DNA of 64,000 bases from positions 1-64,000 of the forward strand of contig NZ_JADEWH010000016.1 of NCBI RefSeq assembly GCF_015207755.1, written 5' to 3'. The stretch is from Nodularia sp. LEGE 06071. GTDB lineage: Bacteria; Cyanobacteriota; Cyanobacteriia; Cyanobacteriales; Nostocaceae. Shown here piece after piece: positions 1 through 8,281 of the stretch; position 1 is the first letter of the stretch; every line of letters starts with the position of its first letter. Below the pieces are notes generated by a model. The model worked only from the letters and a program-made list of their open reading frames with translations. It made no database searches and was not told the DNA's origin. The translations under genes and the position numbers were made by a program.

Positions 1-126
<126 letters not shown>

Positions 127-299
127 GGTTTGTTTGTTTTAGCTCTTTCTTGACTACTGTTTTTTAACTTTAGTCTCGTTATTTTATTGACTTGACGCGC
201 AATATTTGCTGTATAATTGCTTTCAAACTATAATATTTTCAAGGTTCGGTGTGTCTTTAAAACGCCGCTCTTTGGCGCTCGTCTCTCAGGCACTTATCT

Positions 300-328
300 A
301 ATATAGCGAGCGCTCCTATCTTTGTCAA
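300..328 (-). promoter_or_regulatory. Near-consensus sigma70-type promoter of the rRNA operon
   Basis: On the minus strand there is a perfect -35 box TTGACA (323-328), a 17-nt spacer, and a -10 box TATATT (300-305). This predicts a transcript starting near 293, with a leader of about 165 nt before the 16S rRNA. The position, spacing and strength fit a housekeeping rRNA promoter. No start site has been mapped. Confidence 0.75.
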
Positions 329-441
329 CTGTTTTTTCAATCTATTTTGAATCTATTTTTTCATGTCTCTGAAACTCCCCACAGTGCTAGGTTGTAGGCA
401 ACAATGGTTTATGCACTTTGCTGATTACGGGAGGGTAGAGC

Positions 442-1320
442 GTGAATTTTCAGTCTGTTATTAGTTTATTGCACCAATTTTGGGGTGAACGTGGTTGCTT
501 AATTGCCCAGCCTTACGACATTGAGAAGGGGGCGGGTACCAAAAACCCTCATACATTTTTAAGGGCTTTGGGACCGGAACCTTGGTCTGTTGCTTATGTT
601 GAACCATGTCGTCGTCCTACTGATGGCCGTTACGGCGAAAATCCGAATCGTTTTCAACACTATTATCAGTACCAAGTTTTGATTAAGCCGTCACCGGATA
701 ATATTCAAGATATTTATCTCGATTCTTTGAGGGTTTTGGGCATTCGTCCAGAAGACCACGATGTTCGGTTTGTGGAAGATAACTGGGAAGATGCGACTGT
801 GGGCGCTTGGGGTACTGGTTGGGAAGTCTGGTTAGATGGGATGGAAATTACTCAATTTACCTATTTCCAACAGTGTGGGGGAATTGATTGTCGTCCTGTA
901 TCGATTGAAATTACTTACGGCTTGGAGCGGCTGGTGATGTATCTCCAGCAGGTGGAAGCTATTACTAAGATTGATTGGACGGACACTATTACTTATGGTG
1001 ATGTTTTTCTGCAAAGTGAGATTGAGCAGTGTACTTACAATTTTGAGGGATCGAATCCTGAGTTGCTGCTGACACTGTTTAATTTATATGAGCAGGAAGC
1101 TAGTCAATTAACTGAGCGTGGGTTGGTTGTACCCAGCCTGGATTATGTGATGAAGTGTTCGCACACGTTTAATTTGCTGGATGCTAGGGGTGTGATTTCG
1201 GTGACGGAACGAACTCGTTATATTGGGAGGATTCGTCATTTGGCTCGGAAGGTGGCTCATTTATATGTTGAGCAACGGGAAAAGTTGGGTTTTCCACTGC
1301 TGAAGGGGATAACAGTGTGA
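442..1320 (+). CDS. glyQ: Glycyl-tRNA synthetase alpha subunit
   Basis: The 292-residue protein is the alpha (catalytic) subunit of the alpha2-beta2 type glycyl-tRNA synthetase, which charges tRNA-Gly with glycine. The N-terminus ([39 protein letters not shown]) and the [17 protein letters not shown] segment are family hallmarks, and the length is normal. The start is a GTG preceded at good distance by a GGGAGG ribosome-binding site. The beta subunit gene (glyS) is not adjacent, so the two subunits are encoded apart. It is transcribed divergently from the rRNA operon. Confidence 0.97.
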   Translation: MNFQSVISLLHQFWGERGCLIAQPYDIEKGAGTKNPHTFLRALGPEPWSVAYVEPCRRPTDGRYGENPNRFQHYYQYQVLIKPSPDNIQDIYLDSLRVLGIRPEDHDVRFVEDNWEDATVGAWGTGWEVWLDGMEITQFTYFQQCGGIDCRPVSIEITYGLERLVMYLQQVEAITKIDWTDTITYGDVFLQSEIEQCTYNFEGSNPELLLTLFNLYEQEASQLTERGLVVPSLDYVMKCSHTFNLLDARGVISVTERTRYIGRIRHLARKVAHLYVEQREKLGFPLLKGITV

Positions 1321-1364
1321 GTTTGGTAATGTATTAAGAGGAATGTGGATTTAATAAAATACAG

Positions 1365-1435
1365 AACCTCACCCCCAACCCCTCTCCTTCTCCCAAAGGG
1401 AGACGCTACGCGAAGGCAAGGAGAGGGGAGAATTT
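1365..1435. repeat. Interspersed palindromic repeat (CTCACCCCCAACCCCTCTCC type)
   Basis: The stretch starts with CTCACCCCCAACCCC, runs through CTCTCCTTCTCCC, and returns with GGCAAGGAGAGGGGAG, so it can fold into an imperfect hairpin. This is a common dispersed element in Nostoc-type genomes. It lies between glyQ and the comEC homologue and may act as a terminator. Confidence 0.55.
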
Positions 1436-1461
1436 AAAGTAAGTTTTTTTATGAGTGGCTT

Positions 1462-3831
1462 ATGATTCAGACAAGTGGTGTGTTTATCTGTCTTGGCTTT
1501 ATTCTGGGATTGCTGTTGACGGGTGTTCCTGGGGGTGGGTTTTGGGTTCTGGGTTTTGGGGTTGTGGGAGCGCTTCTGTTTGGAAGACGCAGATTAGGGC
1601 AGTTTGCTCAAAAGTCTGAAAATGCTCATGGTAAAACTCAGGCGGTTCCTAGTATTTGGCAAAATGCTCCCCATCCTAGAATATGGCTGGTTGCTGGGTT
1701 GGTGGGGTTGTTAGCAACTTTTTATTTTCAATGGCGATCGCCACAACCAGATGAAAATGATATCAGTACATTTATTTCGTCCGCAAATAACGGTAATCAA
1801 CAACAACTAGTGATTGTTCGTGGGGAGGTGGTAAGTAATCCCCGTTTGACTCGTAGCCAACGAGGGCAATTTTTGTTGGCTGCTACTCAGCTTGATGAGG
1901 TCAAAAATGAAACTGGCCCAGTTAATGTGCCTAAAGGTGTGACGGGCAAATTATATGTGACAGTGCCAATACTTCAGGCTACGGGGTTATATCCTGGTCA
2001 ACAAATTGCTGTGACTGGAATTTTATACAAGCCGAGAACCGCATCAAATCCTGGTGCTTTCGATTTTCAGAAGTTTCTCAAGCAACAAGGAATATTTGCT
2101 GGTTTGACTGGCAGACAGATTAATGTTCTGGATCAGTATGATGAACGTCAGTGGGGATGGTGGCAAATTCGGCAACGAATTGTGCGATCGCAAGTTCGTT
2201 GGTTAGGTGTTCCAGGCGGTCCCCTTGTCAGTGCAATGGTTTTGGGTAGTAAAGCCGTTGATTTACCCTACGATATTCGTGATTTGTTTGTGAAGGCAGG
2301 GTTGGCTCATACTTTGGCAGCTTCAGGATTTCACGTTTCTTTGGTCTTGGGTTTAATTCTACAACTGACAAGGCGGGCATCGAAGGGAACACAATTTACC
2401 TTTGGCTGTTTGGCGTTAATTATTTTCCTCAGTTTAACGGGGTTCCAACCTTCGGTGCTGCGTGCCGTAATTATGGGTTTTGCGGCTTTGGTGGGTTTGC
2501 TATTAAAAAGAAAGGTTAAACAATTTGGCTCTCTACTATTAGCCGCAACTCTATTATTGCTGATTAACCCGTTATGGATTTGGGATTTAGGCTTTGAATT
2601 GAGTTTTTTAGCAACACTAGGGTTAATCGTCACAGTCCCCGCACTTGTGAAACGCTTAGATTGGTTACCACCAGCGATCGCTTCTTTAATTGCTGTGCCT
2701 CTGGCGGCTACGATTTGGACTTTACCTCTGCAACTTTATGTATTTGGGGTTATGCCTGCTTATGGTGTGTTACTGAATATCATCAGCACACCTTTGATTG
2801 CCATGATTAGTATAGGTGGAATTATCAGTGCGATCGCCGCATTAATTTGGCCTGCGGCTGGTAGCGCTTTAGCAGGAGGATTACATTATCCTACTGATTG
2901 GCTGATTAAATTAGTCGAATCATTCAGCAACTTGCCGGGTAATTCTCTGAGTTTGGGAAGTATATCTACGTGGCAGTTACTAGGCATATATGCAGTGGTT
3001 ATTTCGGTTTGGCTAGTACGTTGGTGGCAGAAACGCTGGTGGTTTGCAGGTTTAATGGCTATTGGTTTGGTGGTGATCCCATTTTGGCATTCTGCAAATA
3101 CATTATTGAGAATCACAGTCTTAGCCGCAGGTACAGAACCGGTTGTAGTCATTCAAGACCGAGGAAGAGTGACACTGATTAATAGTGGTGATGAGGGGAC
3201 TGGACGCTTCACAATTCTACCATTTCTACAACAGCAGGGCATTAATCAAATAGATTGGGCGATCGCCTATGGCATCGCTAGTAATTCTAAATATGAGGAT
3301 AGTAATGCTTGGTTGGAAGTGCTGCAAACTCTACCAATTAGAAATTTTTATGAATATTCACCCAACCTCACAAGTACCATTGCTGCTCAAGCAATTCAAC
3401 AGGAAGTCCAAAAGCAACAAGGAATTTACCAACCTTTAGCACCTGGTCAAACAGTCAATACTAGTTCGGTGGTTGCTCAGTTAATTAATGAACAGTTACC
3501 TGTTTTACAATTTCAAATTCAAGGTCAAAATTGGCTATTGGTGGGTAATGTCAAGTCTCAAGAGGTGGAACAACTATATAAGGCGGGAAGCTTGCTGCGT
3601 CCGCAAGTGTTGTGGTGTAGCCCTCAGTCTTTGAGAGATTTAGTACAAGTGTTTCAACCACAGGTGGCGATCGCCTCTTCTGCTAACCTTGACTCAAAAA
3701 CCTTATCTGAACTGAGTAAAAACCAGACAAAACTATTTTTTACTAGAGAGGATGGTGCTATCCAATGGACACCCAATGGTCAATTTGAAGCATTTGTGCA
3801 AGCAACAGAAAATAAATCTTCAGTTTTTTGA
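1462..3831 (+). CDS. comEC: ComEC/Rec2-family DNA uptake channel protein
   Basis: The 789-residue polytopic membrane protein belongs to the ComEC/Rec2 family, the inner-membrane channel for single-stranded DNA in natural transformation. It opens with two hydrophobic segments, then a DUF4131-like soluble domain (about 90-210). The competence domain follows with its signature HTLAASGFHVSLVLGLI (from residue 283) and a long run of membrane helices to about 560. The C-terminal 230 residues align in position with the metallo-beta-lactamase-like domain of ComEC, but no HxHxDH metal motif is visible (see findings). No other competence gene is nearby. Length is normal for the family. Confidence 0.9.
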   Translation: MIQTSGVFICLGFILGLLLTGVPGGGFWVLGFGVVGALLFGRRRLGQFAQKSENAHGKTQAVPSIWQNAPHPRIWLVAGLVGLLATFYFQWRSPQPDENDISTFISSANNGNQQQLVIVRGEVVSNPRLTRSQRGQFLLAATQLDEVKNETGPVNVPKGVTGKLYVTVPILQATGLYPGQQIAVTGILYKPRTASNPGAFDFQKFLKQQGIFAGLTGRQINVLDQYDERQWGWWQIRQRIVRSQVRWLGVPGGPLVSAMVLGSKAVDLPYDIRDLFVKAGLAHTLAASGFHVSLVLGLILQLTRRASKGTQFTFGCLALIIFLSLTGFQPSVLRAVIMGFAALVGLLLKRKVKQFGSLLLAATLLLLINPLWIWDLGFELSFLATLGLIVTVPALVKRLDWLPPAIASLIAVPLAATIWTLPLQLYVFGVMPAYGVLLNIISTPLIAMISIGGIISAIAALIWPAAGSALAGGLHYPTDWLIKLVESFSNLPGNSLSLGSISTWQLLGIYAVVISVWLVRWWQKRWWFAGLMAIGLVVIPFWHSANTLLRITVLAAGTEPVVVIQDRGRVTLINSGDEGTGRFTILPFLQQQGINQIDWAIAYGIASNSKYEDSNAWLEVLQTLPIRNFYEYSPNLTSTIAAQAIQQEVQKQQGIYQPLAPGQTVNTSSVVAQLINEQLPVLQFQIQGQNWLLVGNVKSQEVEQLYKAGSLLRPQVLWCSPQSLRDLVQVFQPQVAIASSANLDSKTLSELSKNQTKLFFTREDGAIQWTPNGQFEAFVQATENKSSVF

Positions 3832-3870
3832 TGGTAAAGCCCCAGTGACCAAAAGTTTTTAGACATTCTT

Positions 3871-5199
3871 TCAACTTTTGATCCCTTTAAACATTTCCTG
3901 TGCTTTCTGAAAAGCTTCTTTCATCACCGCCTGAATTTTCTGAGGATCGGGTTTCTTACCACCCATCAAGTCACCAAAATAAACACAAGCACCTTCTCCC
4001 AGCGCCCAAGTGTAAGCAGCAGCCCAAGAAGCAGCGATGACGCTACCGAAACCAGGCACAAATTTGATTAACTCTCGTGCAACAGCCTGGGCTAAAAAAC
4101 CACCTGCGATCGCACTGACAACACCTCCTGCCTGTGATGGAGTCAGCGTCTGCCCATATAATTTTCCTAGCAGACCTACCATTGATACTTGCAAGGAAGT
4201 TAAAACTGGCATGGTGGCGAATGGCAATGGTACAGCCGCTAAAGCCGCTGCCATAATCGAAAATGGCAAAATGTAACGCCGTCCAGTATCCCGGTAAATG
4301 TCGCCCAGTTGCTTACCAGCTGCATCATCTAACAACTGATAAATTGCACGAGCTTCTGCTTCTGGAAGTAGTTCTGCCAGGGAATCCCGTAATACTTCTA
4401 AGCCATAAAACACAGGATTATATTCATCTTCTTCTAAAGTGAAGTCGATGAGGAGAGAGCGATCATATAGTCCTGCAAAAGCTTGCTCAATGGCTGCAAA
4501 GGCGCGGTTGACTTCCTCATAGTCTGGGGGATAATCAGGATGATCGGCTGTACTGGGGGGATAAATTTCATGTAAACAGGTAACAGCCAGTAGACAGGGA
4601 ATCTCTGGATACTGCTGACGTAGTTTTTCCGCAATTTGTCGCAGTGTCTCAGTGGCAAAATCATTAATTTTGACTGTCAAAATCAAGACTCTAGCGCAGC
4701 GACTCGACTGTTGTAAATCACTGATTAAATCCTGAATGACCGCTTGAGTGTCCTGATTCACATCTCCCAGTCCCACTGTATCTGTGAAAATCAGCAATGG
4801 TAGTTCATTAGAAGGATAGGCGTAACGCTGGGTATGTTGAGTGTGGGGACGAAATCCCTGACCCACAATTTCCGCAGATACTCCTGTTAAGCCTCGGACA
4901 ATGGAACTTTTACCAGCTTGGGGCTTACCAATCAGCAAGGCCTCTGTGGTTGGCAATTCGGCTCGAACTTTCGCCAAAATCTCTGCCACCTCAGTTTCAC
5001 TGACACTAAACCATTGAACTATGGTCTGTGTTACTTGCTCTACAGGTAAGAGCTTCACCAAGCTGGTTGTAGTTTTATTCCAGATACGAGTAATGCGGTT
5101 TGACCAAGCACTATTTACCGACTTAGCTGTGCCATCAGTCGGCTCGGTAAATTGTTGAGAATCAACTGACTTCCGGTCAGCATCGGGTTTCTCTGTCAT
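3871..5199 (-). CDS. Era-like GTPase with C-terminal membrane domain (DUF697 type)
   Basis: The protein has 442 residues. The G domain (about 85-290) carries a P-loop GKPQAGKSS and a switch motif DTVGLGD. The usual NKxD specificity motif is replaced by something like AVTCLHE, so guanine specificity is uncertain. After it comes a hydrophobic, glycine- and alanine-rich region (about 310-420) of the YcjF/DUF697 kind, which probably sits in or on the membrane. The first 70 residues are polar and unremarkable. It converges with comEC, leaving only a 39-bp gap. Substrate and partner are unknown; I infer a membrane-associated GTPase. Confidence 0.8.
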   Translation of the reverse strand: MTEKPDADRKSVDSQQFTEPTDGTAKSVNSAWSNRITRIWNKTTTSLVKLLPVEQVTQTIVQWFSVSETEVAEILAKVRAELPTTEALLIGKPQAGKSSIVRGLTGVSAEIVGQGFRPHTQHTQRYAYPSNELPLLIFTDTVGLGDVNQDTQAVIQDLISDLQQSSRCARVLILTVKINDFATETLRQIAEKLRQQYPEIPCLLAVTCLHEIYPPSTADHPDYPPDYEEVNRAFAAIEQAFAGLYDRSLLIDFTLEEDEYNPVFYGLEVLRDSLAELLPEAEARAIYQLLDDAAGKQLGDIYRDTGRRYILPFSIMAAALAAVPLPFATMPVLTSLQVSMVGLLGKLYGQTLTPSQAGGVVSAIAGGFLAQAVARELIKFVPGFGSVIAASWAAAYTWALGEGACVYFGDLMGGKKPDPQKIQAVMKEAFQKAQEMFKGIKS

Positions 5200-5276
5200 T
5201 GCTCAATTGTACCAAAAATGCCCAGCATAAAATATTTTGAAAATTATCTTGTGCAATAAAATTATTTTATGCTATA

Positions 5277-5305
5277 TTGACTTATGTCTGTGTGCAAGCT
5301 AAGAT
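5277..5305 (+). promoter_or_regulatory. Candidate promoter for tRNA-Gly
   Basis: TTGACT (5277-5282), a 17-nt spacer and TAAGAT (5300-5305) form a plausible sigma70-type promoter about 70 nt upstream of the tRNA. Support is sequence similarity only. Confidence 0.4.
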
Positions 5306-5376
5306 AAATACATTAATTTTAGTTTATCTGTCTTTTGTGTATTAGGCATTTAACTAATTAAATGTTTTTTGGTTTT

Positions 5377-5447
5377 GCGGGCGTAGTTTAGTGGTAAAAC
5401 TTTAGCCTTCCAAGCTAATAATGCGGGTTCGATTCCCGCCGCCCGCT
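5377..5447 (+). tRNA. trnG: tRNA-Gly (anticodon TCC)
   Basis: The 71-nt gene folds as a cloverleaf. The acceptor arm GCGGGCG pairs with CGCCCGC (5440-5446) and leaves discriminator T. The anticodon stem TAGC/GCTA encloses the loop CTTCCAA, giving anticodon TCC (reads GGA/GGG). The T arm is GCGGG-TTCGATT-CCCGC. CCA is not encoded. Confidence 0.95.
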
Positions 5448-5458
5448 TAGACATAAAG

Positions 5459-5487
5459 CCCCTGTAAGATCATCCTTATGGGGGTTT
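5459..5487 (+). terminator. Rho-independent-type terminator after tRNA-Gly
   Basis: A continuous 10-bp stem (CCCCTGTAAG pairing with CTTATGGGGG, two G-T wobbles), a 6-nt loop and a following TTT lie 11 nt after the tRNA. Confidence 0.65.
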
Positions 5488-5498
5488 GTCATAGCAAG

Positions 5499-5960
5499 AT
5501 GAACACTAATATGATTCCTTGTTCTGAAGATATACCTCAAGAACTAACAGTTGAATCTGGTTTAGAAAAAATGATCTGTTGCATCATCCTAATGCTCGGC
5601 ATTATTTTAAACCAAGGGCAGGTATTGTGAGATTTACGGCTATTGATGAAGGAGATGTTTCTAATAAATCTTTTAAACGTCCGCATAGATGGCGTTACTC
5701 TCCGACAGCTTGCTATGGTAATAACGAAGTACATTTACATCCCTACCAAGTCCGGCGAATTTCTGTAGCAGAAGCTTTAGCTATTCAATCTTTACCTAAA
5801 ATTTTGTACTTCCAGAGGATATGTCACTGACCAATATGTTTAAAACTATTAGTAATGGTGTCCTTATTTGGCATCAAAGGCACTAGCTCAAACTATTCTC
5901 GACTTCTTCGCAAATGGGTTGAACAAATCTGTTAAGCCTCATGATTTTACAATTGTTTAA
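5499..5960 (+). pseudogene. Broken C-terminal part of a DNA (cytosine-5) methyltransferase
   Basis: Three reading frames join into one C5-methyltransferase C-terminus. The segments are RAGIVRFTAIDEGDVSNKSF, YSPTACYGNNEVHLHPYQVR, RISVAEALAIQSLPK (motif IX region), LPEDMSLTNMFKTISNGVPY (motif X) and LASKALAQTILDFF. Continuity needs three one-base insertions: in an A run near 5569, an A run near 5800 and a C run near 5866. All three defects are thus one-base losses in homopolymers. Even when repaired it is only about 155 residues and lacks the catalytic PCQ and ENV motifs, so it is also 5'-truncated. It sits 50 bp after tRNA-Gly, a typical integration site. Either a relic or a region with sequencing errors. 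Confidence 0.8.
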
Positions 5961-6697
5961 TGTCAACTCTAAGACTGAGGACGGCAGATTTAAGTAGGTG
6001 GGCGTAAATAAAGTTAACTTGTGGGGTAGTCCTTTTTCCTTAGCCCTTCGCCTACGCTCAGGGTAAATCATTGGTAAGGGTTTCATGGGTGTTTACGAGT
6101 CGTAATATAGTTTGGTTTTTCCGATTCCCACCTACTTAATAAAATACATAAGGGACTTCCAAGGAATAAAATCCCCAATTAATTTGTAGGATAATGGTGG
6201 GTTACGCTGCGCTAACCCACCCTACAATTTTTGGGTAATTTATTTTTTGGTGTTCCCTAACCTGACATCTAGCCTTTCTCTTTGGTATTGGTAAAGCTAC
6301 GATGTACACACAAGTTGGAAAATCTTGCCCACATTAAACATCTGTATTTAAAGCTTGGACTCTGGCGACTGTTCGAGTTCTGTCAACGAGATGTTTGTGG
6401 TGACCCATGCTACGAAGCGGTCTAGTATGACCAAGGGTGCGTTATGGACTAAAGTACTAACGCACCGAAAATCTAGGATGGTGCGTTGTGCTGCGCGATA
6501 ACACACCCGACAAAAAGGATTTGGTGTAATTTAATCATTTGTGTGTACACTGTGGTTCCTTCGCCAGGAGAGGGAGCAGGAATCTGGTTTCGCTGCTTAA
6601 CAAGGGGGAATTTAAAATACATTTGCACGACTAAAATACTCCCTATGGGTATAGTGTCATGTCACCAGTCTTCAGCGTATCTACCACTAATTGATCA
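5961..6697. other. Gene-free, repeat-rich stretch between the methyltransferase relic and the ferredoxin-like gene
   Basis: About 740 bp without a convincing gene. It holds a 44-bp palindromic element at 6184-6227 and another GGTGCGTT-type palindromic stretch around 6435-6510. Short open frames here have no family resemblance or ribosome-binding site. The promoter of the downstream ferredoxin-like gene must lie near the right end. Confidence 0.6.
6184..6227. repeat. Palindromic GGTGGGTTA...TAACCCACC element
   Basis: TTGTAGG and CCTACAA flank an inner pair GGTGGGTTA/TAACCCACC around a short GCTGCGC loop, so the stretch can form a long hairpin. Related copies occur at 29540-29567 and 39807-39833, and the same core lies inside the three larger MITE-like elements. 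Confidence 0.7.
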
Positions 6698-7024
6698 ATG
6701 TCAAATATCAGTCAACCATCAAACTCTTCTCAAATCAACTCGAACTCTGTTGTGAGATGTGTGCGGGTGTGCCAAAATCGCACCTGTAAAAAGCAAGGTG
6801 CAGCAGAGGTATTAGCGGCTTTTACAGCTTTTTCTATCCCGGATGTGACGGTAACAGCTAGCGGCTGCTTGGGACAATGTGGTAATGGGCCTATGGTGCT
6901 GGTTTTGCCGGATATGGTTTGGTATAGCGGTGTTAGACCCAATGAAGTACCTCTAATGGTAGAACAACATTTGCTAGGTGGTCAAAGTGTTAAAAGAATG
7001 CTTTATTATCGGTTTCATCCCTAG
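6698..7024 (+). CDS. Thioredoxin-like [2Fe-2S] ferredoxin domain protein
   Basis: The 108-residue protein has four cysteines spaced as in thioredoxin-like [2Fe-2S] ferredoxins (NuoE-type fold): CQNRTC (Cx4C) and GCLGQCGNGPMV (Cx3C). It is probably a small soluble electron carrier or a cofactor-binding protein in the cytoplasm. The first 20 residues are a low-complexity Ser/Asn/Gln stretch. The ATG at 6698 lacks a strong ribosome-binding site, so a slightly later start is possible. A DUF5331-like gene follows 60 bp downstream; no functional link is evident. Confidence 0.85.
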   Translation: MSNISQPSNSSQINSNSVVRCVRVCQNRTCKKQGAAEVLAAFTAFSIPDVTVTASGCLGQCGNGPMVLVLPDMVWYSGVRPNEVPLMVEQHLLGGQSVKRMLYYRFHP

Positions 7025-7084
7025 TGATAAGCAAATTTAAAATATACAAGTTGGCACAATCGTTGACTGAAGCGAGGCATCTAA

Positions 7085-8002
7085 ATGAATATTCAGCAGC
7101 TACGTCAATCTCTAAAAATTAAGTGGCTGAGTTATTACGAGCAAAATCGTTCTTGGCTGGTAAAAATGAGGGTTTGGGGTACTTATAATGGTCTACGCCG
7201 TCCTTCTTCTGGATTTATTTTGGCTACTTTGTCGGTTTTAGAACCACAGTTTGATCAAATAATTTCTTTTATTCTGGATTTGAATAATAATCCCGATCAG
7301 ATAGTCGTAGCTTTAGGTCTCAATTTCAATCCTGATCAAGAGTTACGTTTAATAAACTTAGAGGATTCTAGAATTACTACCCAGTTTGAAAGTGAGTCTT
7401 TAGCAGAAAACTATACTGAAAGCAAACCTGTACCTTTGGTGACGGTTGCGCCTAAGATTTCTCCGGCGGAAACTCTCTGTTATGATCTGCCACGGTTAGA
7501 GAAACCTGTGTCAGCATATACAGAAAATCCTGAGATTATTCCTCAGCAAAAACTTGGTTCATCTGTGGCGGTGGCTACTAAGGTTGTTTCCCCGCCTTCT
7601 ACTAAGGTGTTACACTCCGCCAAATCACTCTCCGGTTTACTAGGTCAAGATCAACCAGTGCGATCGCCATTAGCAATTACTATTGACGTGGTTAACAAAG
7701 CCAAAACTATCCCGCCCCCTAAAGTGAGGAACTCGTGGTTTCATCATGTACCCATCAAGTTTTGGATTCTTCTGCTCAAGATAAATTGTTTAACTGGGAT
7801 TTTCTTTTTACGTGACTGTCTTCTTAAATCCCCAGTTGAGGTCAATGGCAAGTATCGAAAAATACCACCAAAACCCAAAGATATTCCCCGTAAAGTTGAT
7901 CAATTACCCAGTCATCATGCCTCTCGTCTGGCTTCTTGGGTAGATCAGTTTTGTCAGGGTAGCGGATACGACCCAGAAACAGCTATTTCCATGCGATTGT
8001 GA
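7085..8002 (+). CDS. Cyanobacterial DUF5331-like protein of unknown function
   Basis: A 305-residue protein. The N-terminal 90 residues (from MNIQQLRQSLKIKWLSYYEQ through YNGLRRPSSGFILATLSVLE) look like the conserved domain I remember as DUF5331 in Nostocales. The middle (100-230) is polar, proline- and valine-rich and probably disordered. A hydrophobic stretch near 225-245 (FWILLLKINCLTGIFFL) could be a single membrane segment, followed by a basic tail. No enzymatic motif is visible. An in-frame ATG at 7085 follows GAAGCGAGGC. The family name is from memory; the function is unknown. Confidence 0.65.
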   Translation: MNIQQLRQSLKIKWLSYYEQNRSWLVKMRVWGTYNGLRRPSSGFILATLSVLEPQFDQIISFILDLNNNPDQIVVALGLNFNPDQELRLINLEDSRITTQFESESLAENYTESKPVPLVTVAPKISPAETLCYDLPRLEKPVSAYTENPEIIPQQKLGSSVAVATKVVSPPSTKVLHSAKSLSGLLGQDQPVRSPLAITIDVVNKAKTIPPPKVRNSWFHHVPIKFWILLLKINCLTGIFFLRDCLLKSPVEVNGKYRKIPPKPKDIPRKVDQLPSHHASRLASWVDQFCQGSGYDPETAISMRL

Positions 8003-8110
8003 AAAATCACTATTCTTGGTGTATTGGGGATTTCCAGAAAATAAATTGCTTCATTTCATCAAACCATCTTTGTTCTTTACAGCACTTCCTTCTGCTATGA
8101 GGTACACATA

Positions 8111-8127
8111 GCGGGCAAGATGCCCGC
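8111..8127. repeat. Short GCGGGCA-AGA-TGCCCGC hairpin
   Basis: A perfect 7-bp stem with a 3-nt loop in the 280-bp gap between the DUF5331-like gene and the M48 protease gene. This GCGGGCAAGATGCCCGC motif is a widespread cyanobacterial dispersed repeat and may serve as a transcription stop. Nothing else is recognised in the gap. Confidence 0.6.
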
Positions 8128-8281
8128 ACCACAAGAGTTTTATCATTAATATCTGTACCTTATAATACCGGGAACTGCTGTATCCCCCCAATACAGTTCG
8201 TTATTCCGTAATTTGTCCGTAAGTCCTAATTACTTGTAAAGCGATCGCTCTTTTCAAAAAAACCTTTCGATTTACTGAGTT

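Noticed and set aside
5883-6086. Possible 67-codon minus-strand gene
   Set aside because: Antisense to the methyltransferase relic, with no family resemblance.
6486-6755. Possible 89-codon plus-strand gene
   Set aside because: It is made of repeat DNA and overlaps the ferredoxin-like start in another frame.
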